NCBI RefSeq assembly: GCF_009765685.1
Contig: NZ_LMUY01000152.1
Location: 1 to 55,461, forward strand
Reading direction: 5' to 3'
Length of the DNA stretch: 55,461 nucleotides
From: Acidisphaera sp. L21
Lineage (GTDB): Bacteria > Pseudomonadota > Alphaproteobacteria > Acetobacterales > Acetobacteraceae
Position numbers and translations under genes: made by a program
In this document: piece after piece, positions 16,344 to 25,878 of the stretch
How the letters are laid out: every line of letters starts with the position of its first letter
Position numbering within the stretch: position 1 is the first letter of the stretch
The notes under the pieces: model-generated
What the model saw: only the letters and a program-made list of their open reading frames with translations
Told to the model about the DNA's origin: nothing
Database searches by the model: none

Positions 16344-19300
16344 TGCCGGACTATGTGGAACTGCAGGTAACTTCAAACTACTCGTTTTTGAGGGGCGCCA
16401 GCCGTGTTGAGGAGCTATTGCTCCAGGCGAAGGCTTTGGGAATGGATACCCTCGCTATCGCCGACCGTAACACATTGGCTGGCATAGCAAGGGCGCACGC
16501 CAGGTCTATCGAAGCTGGCATCCAGCTTGTAATTGGCTGCCGTCTCGACCTTGTCGACGGACTTCCACTCTTGGCCTACCCGGTGGATCGCGCTGGATGG
16601 GGTCGCTTATGCCGCCTGCTGACGCTGGGGAAAGCGCGAGGCGGCAAAGAAGGGTTTGAAATCCGCTGGGCTGACCTGGTCGAGCACGGTCAGGGCTTGC
16701 TCCTCATCCTGTTGCCTGAAGCGGCCGATGAACGGCTGCGCACGGAGCTCACCCGCCTCCGCCAGGACTTCGGCGGCAGGTGCTACCTTTCGTTGTGCTT
16801 GCGGCGCAGACCAGGAGACGCCGTCCGCATCCGGCAGCTCGCCGAGATGGCCCAGTCGGCGCGCGTGCTGACGGCAGTGACCGGCGACGTGCTTTACCAC
16901 GCTCCCAGCCGACGGATCCTCCAGGACATAGTGACCTGCATTCGTGAAGGTTGCACCATCGATGAGGCTGGATACCGTCTTGAGCGCTTTGCCGATCGTC
17001 ACCTCAAAACTCCCGTTGAGATGGGCCGTCTCTTCCGGGACTACCCGGAAGCGGTAGCACGGTCAGCCGAAATTGCCACGCGCTGTCAATTCAAACTTAC
17101 TGATTTGACGTACCAGTATCCGGATGAACTGGAACACGATGATGAAGGTCCTCAGCAAGGGCTTGAACGCCTGGTGCGTGAGGCGGCTCCCATGCGGTAT
17201 CCTGATGGCCTGCCGCCTGACGTCCAGAAACAGCTTGACCACGAACTTCGGCTAATTGCCCAGCTTGAATACGCACCCTACTTCCTGACGGTAAACTCAA
17301 TAGTTTGCTACGCCAGATCCAAGGGCATTTTGTGCCAGGGGCGTGGCTCTGCTGCGAACTCGGCTGTGTGCTACCTTCTCGGCATCACATCCATAGACCC
17401 GGTCCGCTCCGGTTTGTTGTTCGAGCGCTTTGTATCGGCAGAACGCCACGAGCCCCCGGACATCGATGTCGACTTTGAGTCTGAACGGCGCGAAGAGGTC
17501 ATCCAGTGGGTCTATAGCCGCTATGGACGCGACAGGGCTGCCTTATGTGCGACAGTCATGAGTTTCCGCGCACGCGGTGCCATCCGTGATGTCGGCAAGG
17601 TCATGGGACTGACCGAGGATGTCACAGGCATGCTGGCACAGCAGCTTTGGGGCTGGTCGGACGAAGGCGTCCTGGCCAAACACGCGGAAGAGCTGAGTCT
17701 CAACTTGGCGGACAGACGCCTGCGCTTGTCCATCACCCTGGCGCGCGAACTCATCGGGTTTCCCCGCCAGCTTGGAACCCATCCTGGCGGCTTTGTGCTG
17801 ACTAGAGACAGGCTCGACGAGCTCGTGCCCCTGGAACCGGCCGCTATGGTCGACCGCCAAGTCATCGAGTGGGACAAGGATGACATCGACGCCCTCAAAT
17901 GGATGAAGGTCGACGTGCTCGGTCTCGGCATGCTGGGATGCATGCGCCGCAGCTTCGAACTCCTCGAGGATCACCGCGGTCAGGCGCTGGACATCGCCAC
18001 CATTCCGGCGGAGGACCCGAAGACATATGCGATGATTCGCCAGGCCGACACGCTGGGCACGTTCCAGATCGAGAGCCGGGCCCAGATGTCCATGCTGCCC
18101 CGGCTGAAGCCCACAACGTTTTATGACCTCGTAGTGCAGGTTGCCATTGTCCGACCCGGTCCCATCCAGGGCGATATGGTGCACCCCTACCTGAGGCGCC
18201 GGGAGAAGTTGGAGCCGGTGCACTACCCAAAGCCCGCCCTGGAGCGCGTGCTTGGCAAGACGCTAGGCGTGCCGCTCTTCCAGGAGCAGGCGATGCAGGT
18301 GGCTATCCAGTGCGCGGGGTTCACGCCGGGCGAGGCAGACCAGCTGCGCCGCTCAATGGCAACATTCAAGTTCACGGGTGGCGTCAGCCACTTCCGCGAC
18401 AAGCTCATCGGCGGCATGGTCGAAAACGGCTATGAAGCGGAGTTTGCTGAGCGTACCTTCCGGCAGCTGGAGGGTTTCGGCAGCTACGGCTTTCCGGAGA
18501 GCCACGCCGCTTCCTTCGCCCTGATTGCTTATGCATCCGCTTGGATGAAGTGCCATCACCCGGATATATTTTGCGCCAGCCTGCTCAACAGCCAGCCCAT
18601 GGGCTTCTATGCCCCGGCGCAGGTCGTCCGGGATGCACGGGAGCACAGAGTTCTAGTCCGCCCGATCTGCGTCAACGCCAGCCGTTGGGACTGCACTCTC
18701 GAGCGCCGCGGCGACGGCGGGCCTGGATTTGCGGTGCGGCTGGGGTTCCGCCTGGTAAAGGGCCTGAAAGACGTTGATGCAGCGCAACTTGTGACGCATC
18801 GGGGCGAACAGCCCTACACAAGCATCGAGGAGCTTTGGCGCCGCGCCGGGATACCGACAGCCATGCTCGAGCGGCTTGCTGAAGCGGATGCATTCGAACA
18901 CCTCGGTCTTGATCGCCGACAGGCTCTGTGGGCAGTGCGTGGGCTAGCCGAGACGACGTTGCCACTGTTTGCGGCTGCAGATGGAGTTGGCCAGCCCCAA
19001 CCCGAGTTGGTCGAGCCACCTATTCGTCTGCGGCCCATGAAGGCAGGCGGTGAAGTCGTCGAGGACTACCGCAGCACCGGGCTGACATTACGGAAGCATC
19101 CCGTGTCATTCCTGCGCGGCACGCTGCGTGCCAGGCGGATGGTGGCCTGCAGTGACCTGCAATCGATGCGCGACGGCAGGAAGGTCATTGTCCCAGGGAT
19201 TGTCTTGGTCCGCCAGAAACCTGGCAGCGCCAAGGGCGTCATGTTCATCACGATCGAGGACGAGACGGGAGTCGCGAACCTCGTGCTGTGGGCAGACCGC

Positions 19301-19615
19301 TTTGAGAAGCAGCGTCGTCTCGTATTGTCGGCCGATATGATAGCCTGCCATGGGAAGGTGCAGAGGGAGGGGGAGGTCATCCATGTCGTGACCGACCATC
19401 TGGAAGACCTGTCCGATCTGCTCAGAACTGTTGGAAACAGGGACGAGCCATTCCCAATCACGCACGGCCGGGGAGATGGCGCGACCCATCCTGCCGCGCG
19501 GGATCCACGGGATGGTCCAGGGGCCGGTCCTGGCGGGCGGCCTATACGCGATATCTATGTTCCGGACCTGCGTCTCGGATCGGGTATAAAGGTGCCAACG
19601 CGAGACTTCAGATAG
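16343..19615 (+). CDS. dnaE2: Error-prone DNA polymerase DnaE2
   Basis: A 1090-residue C-family polymerase of DnaE2 (ImuC) type. It has an N-terminal PHP domain ([20 protein letters not shown]), palm with catalytic aspartates in PPDIDVDFE (Asp373, Asp375, Asp377), thumb/fingers, a helix-hairpin-helix region near [17 protein letters not shown] and a C-terminal OB fold ([19 protein letters not shown]). Length is typical. It performs translesion synthesis and causes SOS mutagenesis, normally with ImuA and ImuB, which carry the beta-clamp contact. The LexA box at 16068 implies damage induction. It looks intact. As part of an accessory region it may be an extra copy that brings inducible mutagenesis to the host. 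Confidence 0.95.
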   Translation: MPDYVELQVTSNYSFLRGASRVEELLLQAKALGMDTLAIADRNTLAGIARAHARSIEAGIQLVIGCRLDLVDGLPLLAYPVDRAGWGRLCRLLTLGKARGGKEGFEIRWADLVEHGQGLLLILLPEAADERLRTELTRLRQDFGGRCYLSLCLRRRPGDAVRIRQLAEMAQSARVLTAVTGDVLYHAPSRRILQDIVTCIREGCTIDEAGYRLERFADRHLKTPVEMGRLFRDYPEAVARSAEIATRCQFKLTDLTYQYPDELEHDDEGPQQGLERLVREAAPMRYPDGLPPDVQKQLDHELRLIAQLEYAPYFLTVNSIVCYARSKGILCQGRGSAANSAVCYLLGITSIDPVRSGLLFERFVSAERHEPPDIDVDFESERREEVIQWVYSRYGRDRAALCATVMSFRARGAIRDVGKVMGLTEDVTGMLAQQLWGWSDEGVLAKHAEELSLNLADRRLRLSITLARELIGFPRQLGTHPGGFVLTRDRLDELVPLEPAAMVDRQVIEWDKDDIDALKWMKVDVLGLGMLGCMRRSFELLEDHRGQALDIATIPAEDPKTYAMIRQADTLGTFQIESRAQMSMLPRLKPTTFYDLVVQVAIVRPGPIQGDMVHPYLRRREKLEPVHYPKPALERVLGKTLGVPLFQEQAMQVAIQCAGFTPGEADQLRRSMATFKFTGGVSHFRDKLIGGMVENGYEAEFAERTFRQLEGFGSYGFPESHAASFALIAYASAWMKCHHPDIFCASLLNSQPMGFYAPAQVVRDAREHRVLVRPICVNASRWDCTLERRGDGGPGFAVRLGFRLVKGLKDVDAAQLVTHRGEQPYTSIEELWRRAGIPTAMLERLAEADAFEHLGLDRRQALWAVRGLAETTLPLFAAADGVGQPQPELVEPPIRLRPMKAGGEVVEDYRSTGLTLRKHPVSFLRGTLRARRMVACSDLQSMRDGRKVIVPGIVLVRQKPGSAKGVMFITIEDETGVANLVLWADRFEKQRRLVLSADMIACHGKVQREGEVIHVVTDHLEDLSDLLRTVGNRDEPFPITHGRGDGATHPAARDPRDGPGAGPGGRPIRDIYVPDLRLGSGIKVPTRDFR

Positions 19616-19836
19616 CACTTGGTCCTAGGACGCCCGCTGGAACGTGGCTCTTTGCTCAGTCAGACGGCCTGCCTGGCGCCAGACCAGTGAAGAACGGCTT
19701 CCGCACGCCAGACCAGAGTGTTTCCAGCTAAAACGGCGCCCAGGTTCGGAGTGTTTGCATGCAAGGAATGTCACCGCATCTTCCGTTTGCAGCATCCAAT
19801 CCAGACTTATGGATAGCATGGACTTGCTCATCTGAT
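19616..19836. other. Convergent intergenic gap after dnaE2
   Basis: There is no gene. The octamer GAGTGTTT occurs twice 36 bp apart (about 19712 and 19748) and once more at 29569 upstream of the adenine methyltransferase. It may be chance or a scattered binding site. Confidence 0.3.
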
Positions 19837-20076
19837 TTAGTTCCGACCGTCTAGCCACGCCAGCACCCGATGGAGTGCGCGCTCAACCTTGAGAACTTTA
19901 CCTCCTGACAACATCACCAGTGTGGCGCCGTCGGCCTCCCTGAGCACGCTGACCGATCCTGCCGCCACCGCATGCATGCAGCCGTCTTGATCCCGGAGCA
20001 GCAGGAAACGCCCGACCCTTTGGCCTTCCTCGAGGCAGTCAGAGGGGCCGCGTGGCTCCATGTCAGACCCGGACAT
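19837..20076 (-). CDS. Small unrecognised protein, coupled to upstream gene
   Basis: A 79-residue protein with a compact beta-rich look: VGRFLLLRDQDGCMHAVAAG and then VSVLREADGATLVMLSGGKVLKVERALHRVLAWLDGRN. I do not recognise the family. The alternating hydrophobic pattern and Gly turns suggest a small barrel, perhaps a ligand- or nucleic-acid-binding regulator. The start overlaps the stop of the upstream gene (ATG 20076 inside it; a second ATG at 20061 lies right behind that stop). The two are therefore translationally coupled and probably work together. Confidence 0.55.
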   Translation of the reverse strand: MSGSDMEPRGPSDCLEEGQRVGRFLLLRDQDGCMHAVAAGSVSVLREADGATLVMLSGGKVLKVERALHRVLAWLDGRN

Positions 20077-20614
20077 CGCTGAACCCCCACATGCTGAGTG
20101 CATAGGCCAAGTGCTCGGCCAGCTCAGGGCTCAGCCCTTCAACGTCGGCCTCGGCCAGTCCGTAGGCGTTGCCGGATCGGGTCGCGACCAGACGGGCGGG
20201 CAGATCCACAATGGTCAATGCGGACGTGATCCAGCTGTTCTGCAAGCCGCGCCGCCATCCAAGCGCGTGCAGCTCAACCCCGTTGAAGGAGACATTGCGG
20301 ATTGCAATCAAGGTCCAGCGTTCCAGCATATCCCGTGCCTTGACTGAAACAGGCGCCTGCAATGCGGCCACCTCGGCATCTGTCGCCACCCCCACCTCAA
20401 CGGGACGGCCACAGTGGCTTGCGTGGAGCAGGGCGGCTCTGCTCATGACCGAGCTCCACGACGCCGCAGCACTGCTGGGTCTGAACGGTTCAGGAATGCT
20501 GGTGTCATCGAGTCCGGGCAAGCGGCCGCGGAAGAAGTCATAGACTGGATATCGGAAGCAGCCAGGTAGGACATGACAGGCCCCTTGAGTCCGGCGTTGA
20601 ACGCCAACAACCAC
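20063..20614 (-). CDS. Unrecognised protein, first gene of a coupled pair
   Basis: Up to 183 residues; the start is uncertain. The protein-like part begins near YPVYDFFRGRLPGLDD (about residue 23), and an internal ATG lies at 20446. The core reads VSVKARDMLERWTLIAIRNV then ELHALGWRRGLQNSWITSAL and ends LAYALSMWGFSDVRV. No catalytic motif, membrane segment or HTH is evident, and I cannot name the family. The segment WITSALTIVDLPARLVATRSGN looks like a region that senses or binds something, but that is speculation. The downstream 79-residue protein overlaps its stop. Confidence 0.55.
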   Translation of the reverse strand: MVVGVQRRTQGACHVLPGCFRYPVYDFFRGRLPGLDDTSIPEPFRPSSAAASWSSVMSRAALLHASHCGRPVEVGVATDAEVAALQAPVSVKARDMLERWTLIAIRNVSFNGVELHALGWRRGLQNSWITSALTIVDLPARLVATRSGNAYGLAEADVEGLSPELAEHLAYALSMWGFSDVRV

Positions 20615-21013
20615 ACAGCTCCCCGGGCTGGGGGAGCGTCTACGTCAATGCGCGGTGGTTATCTCGAAAGGCATGCAGGCCGCATAACTCATCGCGGAAC
20701 AGGAGTCGACTCAGATTTCTCTCCACGGCTGAGGTTCGCGTTTTCGTTACGCAATGCAAAATGACTCGACAGGCCCCGGCTGCTTTGGCTAGAGCTCAGG
20801 TATCATGAACGCCACCATAGCCCTGACGAACTGAGCAGCCCACTGGCTCCCTGCCGGTCAGCACCTCTTCGAGCGGGTTTTCGTCATGACAGCGTCTTCA
20901 AGAATTAGTCGGCACAACCTCAGAGCGGCGAGCATCATCCCTCAATGCGGGGCAGCATTGATATGCGCGTGGTCCAGCCTGTGTTTGCCGCATATCAATC
21001 TCGAGGAACGCCT
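20615..21013. other. Divergent intergenic region
   Basis: Spacer between the coupled unknown pair (minus) and the metallophosphoesterase gene (plus). No convincing gene is present; it presumably holds both promoters. The short stem CCCCGGG-CT-GGGG-like sequence near 20621 is the only structure noticed. Confidence 0.4.
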
Positions 21014-23014
21014 ATGTCCCGCAACCAGAAGAGCCATGCCTCCACGACGCTCAGCATGCTTCCGCCAGGTCCACCTGATCCGGGCCTCCTCGTTGCACTT
21101 GCCATGCTGGCCCGCAGTCTCGAGGCGGCCAAACTCGACACGGTGCTAATTTCCCAGCCCAGTACACTTTCCGTCGTCAAGGTGCCAACGCCAGAGTGGG
21201 CAGACCCAACCTGCCGGGCATGGGGCAAATTGCTGCACAACGGGCGGCGCCATGCGGACCCTGTGCATGGCGAGGTTTTTGAGGCCGATGCCTGGATTGC
21301 AGTCGTTTGTTCGCTGGCCAGCGGTACCCGCAGGCCAGATGACCCACATGAGGTTACCCGGCTGCGGCAGTGTTTGTGGAACGGCCTCACTGTCGCAGGG
21401 TTTGCCGCGGATCCTGCAACCTCCCTGCCACCCTTCGTCATCCGCCGGGCTCGTCACAGTATCAGCCTGATCGGCCCGACGGCGGCAGACATCCGCTTTG
21501 TGGTCCGGCATATGACCGGAGGGTTTCCGGCAGCAAGCATCACCGACACAGAGGCGTCGCTTATCTCGCCAGCGATGCTCAAGTTGGCACGCAAGCCCCA
21601 CCAGACGCCTGACGATTACATCTCTTTCCTGCTCAAGCTATGCAGGTTGCCGACGCCGGGCCTGGTCGCATCGGAGCCGCAAACCCAGCGGCCGGATGCC
21701 GGATCAATGGCTGCCACAGGGGCAGTTAAGTTCTCTGACGGCCCGGGAAACATCGATCGCAGAGATATGCTAGCCGTGAAGACTTTGCACCCGGTAGATG
21801 ACAATGCGGCTGCAGGTCGGCGATCTGGCCGTGCCGATGAGGCGCGCTCAGGGTTGATTGCATACGGCGACCCGCACGGCGATTTCAGACCTCTCTTGCA
21901 AGCGTGCCGGGAAGCGAGGCCCGAGGCGGTGGTGTTGCTAGGCGATTGTAACCTCGACCGTCCCCTGCGGCAGGAGTTGCAACCGCTGTTCGAGGACGGC
22001 GTCCAGATTTGCTGGATTCCGGGGAACCACGATATTGACCAAGCCGTCTACTTCGACCGTCTCTGGGGCGACTACCCAGGCGGCAACCTGCACGGCCGTG
22101 CCGCAAACCTGGGGGGAGTGCGGGTGGCGGGTCTTGGGGGAACCTTCAGGGAAGAGGTCTGGCTGCCCCGGCCTGGCGACGGAACACCGCGGCATCCCAC
22201 CCGGAGCGGCTTTGTCCGCCAGCTTCACCCAGCGCAGCGATGGCGCGGAGGGCTCCCCCTAAACCTCAGGGATGCTGTGTTCCCACAGGACGTGGCCGCC
22301 ATGAATGCATTTGATGTCGAAATCCTGTTTACCCACCAGGCCCCGTCCAGCCATCGCCGCGGCTTCTACGGAATCGATATGGCCGCGCTGGCATGCCGCG
22401 CCAAGCTGGTCGTCCATGGACACCATCACCAGTCCTACCGTGGCCTTCTCTCCGGTGGGGTCCAGGTGCTGGGATTAGGCAAGCGCGAAGTCTTCAGACT
22501 GGTCAAACCACGGGTGCTGGAATCGGCGTTGAGCCAGGCCTCACTGGAGCTGCAAGCCGGGTGGCGCCGCAACAAGCCTGGCCCCGAACGATCCGCCACA
22601 AAGACCTCCGCTGCAGTCAGGCCTTCCGTTTGCGATGAAGGATTGGACGGCTCCCGACAAGCAAAACTTCCTCGGCTTGGTGAACGCGCAGACACAACGG
22701 GAGCCGACGCCGATCCAGATGCCATAGCAATGAAGTGCCATCGGAACACGCGGTACCACAGGCTCCTTTGCAAGAGGCCCCAACTTAGGCCGCCTCATCA
22801 CAGAGCATCCAGGCATCCCGACGTAATCGGAAAGTTTTCTTTGGGGCGTGGGATGAAGAAGTTGCGGCAGCCTGCTGCAGAAGAAATCCAGGCCGATCAC
22901 CGATTTCCTTGTGGCATGCTCCAGCAGCATCGCACGCGAGTTTTGGTAGCCTGGAGCGGGTCATTCCCCTATCTATGTCAGCATGACAGCGCGAAGGTCT
23001 CTGCCTGGGTATAG
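21014..23014 (+). CDS. Metallophosphoesterase fused to a novel shared N-terminal domain
   Basis: A 666-residue protein; ATG 21014 has GAGGAA 5 bp upstream. Residues about 20-215 form a domain I do not recognise (VPTPEWADPTCRAW, GLTVAGFAADPATSLPPFV, GPTAADIRFVVRHM, ASITDTEASL, KPHQTPDDYISFLLKL). Its homologue forms the N-terminus of the AAA+ Zn-protease at 25875-27923. Residues about 280-500 are a calcineurin-like phosphoesterase with all five metal motifs: GDPHGD (285), LLGD (310), PGNHD (337), THQAPSSH (441) and VHGHHH (469). It should be a binuclear-metal phosphatase or nuclease. The last ~140 residues look unlike natural protein, so the original stop may be lost. Confidence 0.8.
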   Translation: MSRNQKSHASTTLSMLPPGPPDPGLLVALAMLARSLEAAKLDTVLISQPSTLSVVKVPTPEWADPTCRAWGKLLHNGRRHADPVHGEVFEADAWIAVVCSLASGTRRPDDPHEVTRLRQCLWNGLTVAGFAADPATSLPPFVIRRARHSISLIGPTAADIRFVVRHMTGGFPAASITDTEASLISPAMLKLARKPHQTPDDYISFLLKLCRLPTPGLVASEPQTQRPDAGSMAATGAVKFSDGPGNIDRRDMLAVKTLHPVDDNAAAGRRSGRADEARSGLIAYGDPHGDFRPLLQACREARPEAVVLLGDCNLDRPLRQELQPLFEDGVQICWIPGNHDIDQAVYFDRLWGDYPGGNLHGRAANLGGVRVAGLGGTFREEVWLPRPGDGTPRHPTRSGFVRQLHPAQRWRGGLPLNLRDAVFPQDVAAMNAFDVEILFTHQAPSSHRRGFYGIDMAALACRAKLVVHGHHHQSYRGLLSGGVQVLGLGKREVFRLVKPRVLESALSQASLELQAGWRRNKPGPERSATKTSAAVRPSVCDEGLDGSRQAKLPRLGERADTTGADADPDAIAMKCHRNTRYHRLLCKRPQLRPPHHRASRHPDVIGKFSLGRGMKKLRQPAAEEIQADHRFPCGMLQQHRTRVLVAWSGSFPYLCQHDSAKVSAWV

Positions 23015-23314
23015 CGTCTGGGCAACCCGGCATGTAGCTCGTGGACGGGTGCCGGATGCTGCGCTGTACCCGGGCGCGACCACCAGGTCCGGGCAATGGC
23101 CAACTAGGCCATTGCTGCTGATGTCATCTCCCAGAAACTTAAAGGTCGCCAGCCAAAAGTTAACCGGTCCGTTTGCTGAACCTATGAGGCCTGGCGGCCA
23201 CCGCTCGGGATGGTTCGCAAGTCATCCCGCCAAACCGACTTTTCCCGATGACCTAAACCTACTCCCAGGGACTCGACTCGGGAGGAGAACGAGGTTACGG
23301 TCCCGGAGGGCTGC
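23015..23314. other. Intergenic region upstream of abiE pair
   Basis: No gene or clear repeat was seen. It should carry the promoter, and an AbiEi-controlled operator, for the toxin-antitoxin operon. AbiEi antitoxins usually bind inverted repeats here, but I could not identify one with confidence. Confidence 0.35.
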
Positions 23315-23929
23315 ATGACGCAGCTCGAGCGGCTTTTGGAGTTACTGTCGGACGAAGGGATTTGGCGGATGACCAGTCTGAGTGAAGCAGGTGTATCGAC
23401 GCGCACTGTCAGGCACGCTGTGCTGGCGGGAGTTGTTGAACGTGTGTCCCGGGGCGTCTACCGACGATCCGGCGCACAGCATGTGGCTGGCATCCACCTC
23501 GCGGAAGCCTTGGTCAGGGTCCCTCAGGGTGTAATCTGCCTGCACAGCGCGGCGGCCGAGCACGGTCTGGGCGATGAAACCTCAACCCGCACCTGGGTCG
23601 CCATTCCTCATGCGGCTACCCCTTCAGTGGTGGAGTGGCCGCCAATCCGTTATGTCCGCTGGCGAGGAACGCTGCCTTTTGAGGTTGGGGTCGACACTAC
23701 CACAATCTCTGGGGTCGAGGTGCGGATGACAAATCCGGCCCGCACCGTGATTGATATGATGCGGATGTCGGCCACGGTGGGCGAAGATCGGGCAATGGAG
23801 TGCCTGCGGGACTACTATGGGTCCGGGCGTGCCATGGGCGACCTCCTGGCAATTTCGGAAGCATTGGGCTTGCGCAAGAAGCTGGCACCGATGCTCCGTA
23901 TGACTGCAGTTGTGGCGAGGGCGTCATGA
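23315..23929 (+). CDS. abiEi: AbiEi-family antitoxin / transcriptional repressor (type IV TA)
   Basis: A 204-residue protein. The N-terminal winged-HTH of AbiEi antitoxins covers residues about 1-55 (LLSDEGIWRMTSLSEAGVST, then HAVLAGVVERVSRGVYRR). The C-terminal region includes LHSAAAEHGLGDE and VRMTNPARTVIDMMRM, the usual 'NPARTVID' landmark of this family. It represses its own operon and counteracts the AbiEii toxin without direct binding (type IV). ATG 23315 follows CGGAGGG. Its TGA overlaps the toxin ATG as ATGA, giving tight coupling. Confidence 0.9.
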   Translation: MTQLERLLELLSDEGIWRMTSLSEAGVSTRTVRHAVLAGVVERVSRGVYRRSGAQHVAGIHLAEALVRVPQGVICLHSAAAEHGLGDETSTRTWVAIPHAATPSVVEWPPIRYVRWRGTLPFEVGVDTTTISGVEVRMTNPARTVIDMMRMSATVGEDRAMECLRDYYGSGRAMGDLLAISEALGLRKKLAPMLRMTAVVARAS

Positions 23930-24960
23930 ACGGGCAAGCGCAAGGCATCCTGAACCGGCTGCGGGCTGTGGCCAAAGAGCGCGGTGTCACGACGGACCAT
24001 GCGCTCGCGCGGTGGACGGCGGAGCGGTTCCTGGCCAGGCTTTCAGCCTCGGAGCATGCCAGTCGGCTCGTCCTGAAAGGCGCCTACGTCTTCACACTCT
24101 GGCATGGTGACCTCATGCGGAGCACGCTGGATGTCGATCTGCACGGCTACGAAACCGACATGGTAAGGATCTGCGACATCCTGCTCGCCGTCGCTGCTGC
24201 GTCCAGGGATGATGATGGCTTGTACTTCGTTGTAGCTGAGGCGCGGTTCAAACCCTTGGTTGGCAGCAGGCTAGCCGGGCTGCGCCTTCTCTTGCCTGCC
24301 AGGCTGGGCAGCGCCCACATCACCCTGAAAATCGACCTGGGCTTTGGACATGCCATCACGCCCGGACCTGATGTGCTCTGGTATCCCTCGCTGCTGCCGG
24401 GATTTCCATCCTTCCGTATCCATGCCTATCCAAGGGAGACCGTTGTTGCCGAGAAGCTGGCCGTCATGGCCGAATTCGGCCGGGATAACACCCGCGTGCG
24501 CGATTACTATGACCTTTGGGTCCTGTCCCGCAGGTATAGCTTCCACGGACACGTTCTCCTCGACGCCATCCATCAGACATTCGCTGGCCGCGATGCGCAC
24601 CGCTTCGTCCAGCGCCGGGATGGCTACTGGGAGGCTGCCTTCTCGGAAGACTTCGTCACTCCCAAACTCGAGCGGTCTTGGCGTAACTGGGTTGATGACC
24701 ATGCGCCCACTGCACGGCCTCCAGAGCTGTCCCAGGTCGTTGCCGCGGTTGCGTCGTTTGGCGTGCCGCTGCTGAATGCTGTCCGGGAGGGAGAAGCGCT
24801 TGCGAAACGATGGGCTCCGACCACCGGATGGCGCTCCAGTTACGGGAAAATGCTCCCGCATCGGCCACCTGAATACGCTGTCCGGCCATCAACTCCTTAC
24901 CTGGCTGTTGTTGATGGTGGCCATCCAGGCACCGAGGAGAGGTTTCCCTTGAGCAGGTGA
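23926..24960 (+). CDS. abiEii: AbiEii-family nucleotidyltransferase toxin
   Basis: A 344-residue protein of the AbiEii/AbiGii nucleotidyltransferase family. Motif I is LVLKGAYVFTLW, the metal-binding aspartates are in STLDVDLHG (about residues 68-76), and the later KLAVMAEFG and RVRDYYDLWVLS segments are the family's catalytic lysine and DY-D-L motifs. The toxin blocks growth during phage infection (abortive infection) and stabilises mobile DNA. The start ATG 23926 is fixed by the ATGA overlap with the antitoxin; a longer frame from 23800 would lie inside abiEi. The key residues look intact. Confidence 0.9.
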   Translation: MNGQAQGILNRLRAVAKERGVTTDHALARWTAERFLARLSASEHASRLVLKGAYVFTLWHGDLMRSTLDVDLHGYETDMVRICDILLAVAAASRDDDGLYFVVAEARFKPLVGSRLAGLRLLLPARLGSAHITLKIDLGFGHAITPGPDVLWYPSLLPGFPSFRIHAYPRETVVAEKLAVMAEFGRDNTRVRDYYDLWVLSRRYSFHGHVLLDAIHQTFAGRDAHRFVQRRDGYWEAAFSEDFVTPKLERSWRNWVDDHAPTARPPELSQVVAAVASFGVPLLNAVREGEALAKRWAPTTGWRSSYGKMLPHRPPEYAVRPSTPYLAVVDGGHPGTEERFPLSR

Positions 24961-24978
24961 GTCAATCACCTTCCATTT

Positions 24979-25006
24979 GGCAGGGCGGCCGCAAGACCGC
25001 TCTGCC
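24979..25006. terminator. Possible terminator hairpin after the abiE operon
   Basis: GGCAGGGCGG and CCGCTCTGCC form a 10-bp stem (one G-T pair) with an 8-nt loop, 18 bp after the toxin stop. No T-run follows, so it is not a classical intrinsic terminator. It could stabilise the mRNA 3' end or act with a factor. The rest of the gap to 25267 holds nothing I recognise. Confidence 0.4.
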
Positions 25007-25267
25007 GGTAGGTGCCGGGCTCAGCGTCCGGCAACGCCCGGCAATATGCACATTCGATGCTGTGGCTGGATGACAGCGCAGCTTTCGAACTGATGTCATG
25101 CAAGCCCAGGTGGTTAATACTGTCCGGTCGCGCTGCTAAGTTCCTGGCCTGCCTCCATCCCTGTCATCAAACAAGACTCGCTTCATGAGGAGCCGCTCTT
25201 ACCAGACGCCATGCGTTGCCTTGCTCGGTCCGTAATGCGACTCACGCCAGGGTCAAAGCGGGACACT

Positions 25268-25878
25268 CTATAAGCCAAACTTTCGCAGATGCTGCTGCAC
25301 TGCCTCTTGGATGGCCCTCCTGATCCGCCAGAGGCCGCGTGCGTCCTCCAGCGCCCTATGCCGGGTTCGGAGGGCTCCGCCCTCGGATTCCGTGCGTGGA
25401 CGACGATATCCTGCGCCAGGCGTTCGAGGCTGCGCTCGGCAGCTTCGCGGCCGGGCGCACTCAATGGAGGCAGCAAGCTGGCCAGGTCACGGCAGGCCCA
25501 CCGATAGAGCATGTGGACATCGGTGAGGGGGACTCTTGCTCGCATGCCGCCTGCGCCAAACAGCCTATCCAACCAGTAGGAGTCGAAGCTCGGGCATCGG
25601 AGCATGCAAGGACTGTCAGCGGGCAGAGCACTTGGGCTGCCCGCCGGGCAACATCTTCGGCGGCTCTGCCCTGGCTCATCAAGGTTTCCAGGGTAATCCC
25701 ATGAACCGCTCACTTCGAGGGCTCCAGCCCGGATTACCGCGCGCTTGGTCCAGCCATTGAGGCGCAGGCCGGATCAGGTGGCTTTCACCGCTGCCGTCCT
25801 CCAATATCCAACCAATTTCGATGGGAAAGCCTCCGGCAACAATGAGCTGGCTTCGAAGTCGATGATGACGACGCTCAT
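25268..25878 (-). pseudogene. DnaQ-type 3'-5' exonuclease with several frameshifts
   Basis: The original protein can be rebuilt from three frames: MSVVIIDFEASSLL (ExoI motif DxE), then GGFPIEIGWILEDGSGESHL and IRPAPQWLD, TKRAVIRAGALEVSG, ITLETLMSQGRAAEDVARRA, SYWLDRLFGAGGMRARVPLT and finally THRALEDARGLWRIRRAIQE ending QQHLRKFGL-stop. HRALEDAR is the ExoIII (H-x4-D) motif. At least four frame changes are needed, so no full-length product can be made. The start overlaps the stop of the AAA+ protease gene as ATGA, showing that it was the second gene of that operon. It resembles small RNase T/DnaQ-fold exonucleases. Sequencing error is unlikely to explain so many shifts in one gene. Confidence 0.8.

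Noticed and set aside
24979-25006. Strong intrinsic terminator
   Set aside because: The stem is good but no T-run follows, so it is listed only as a possible hairpin.
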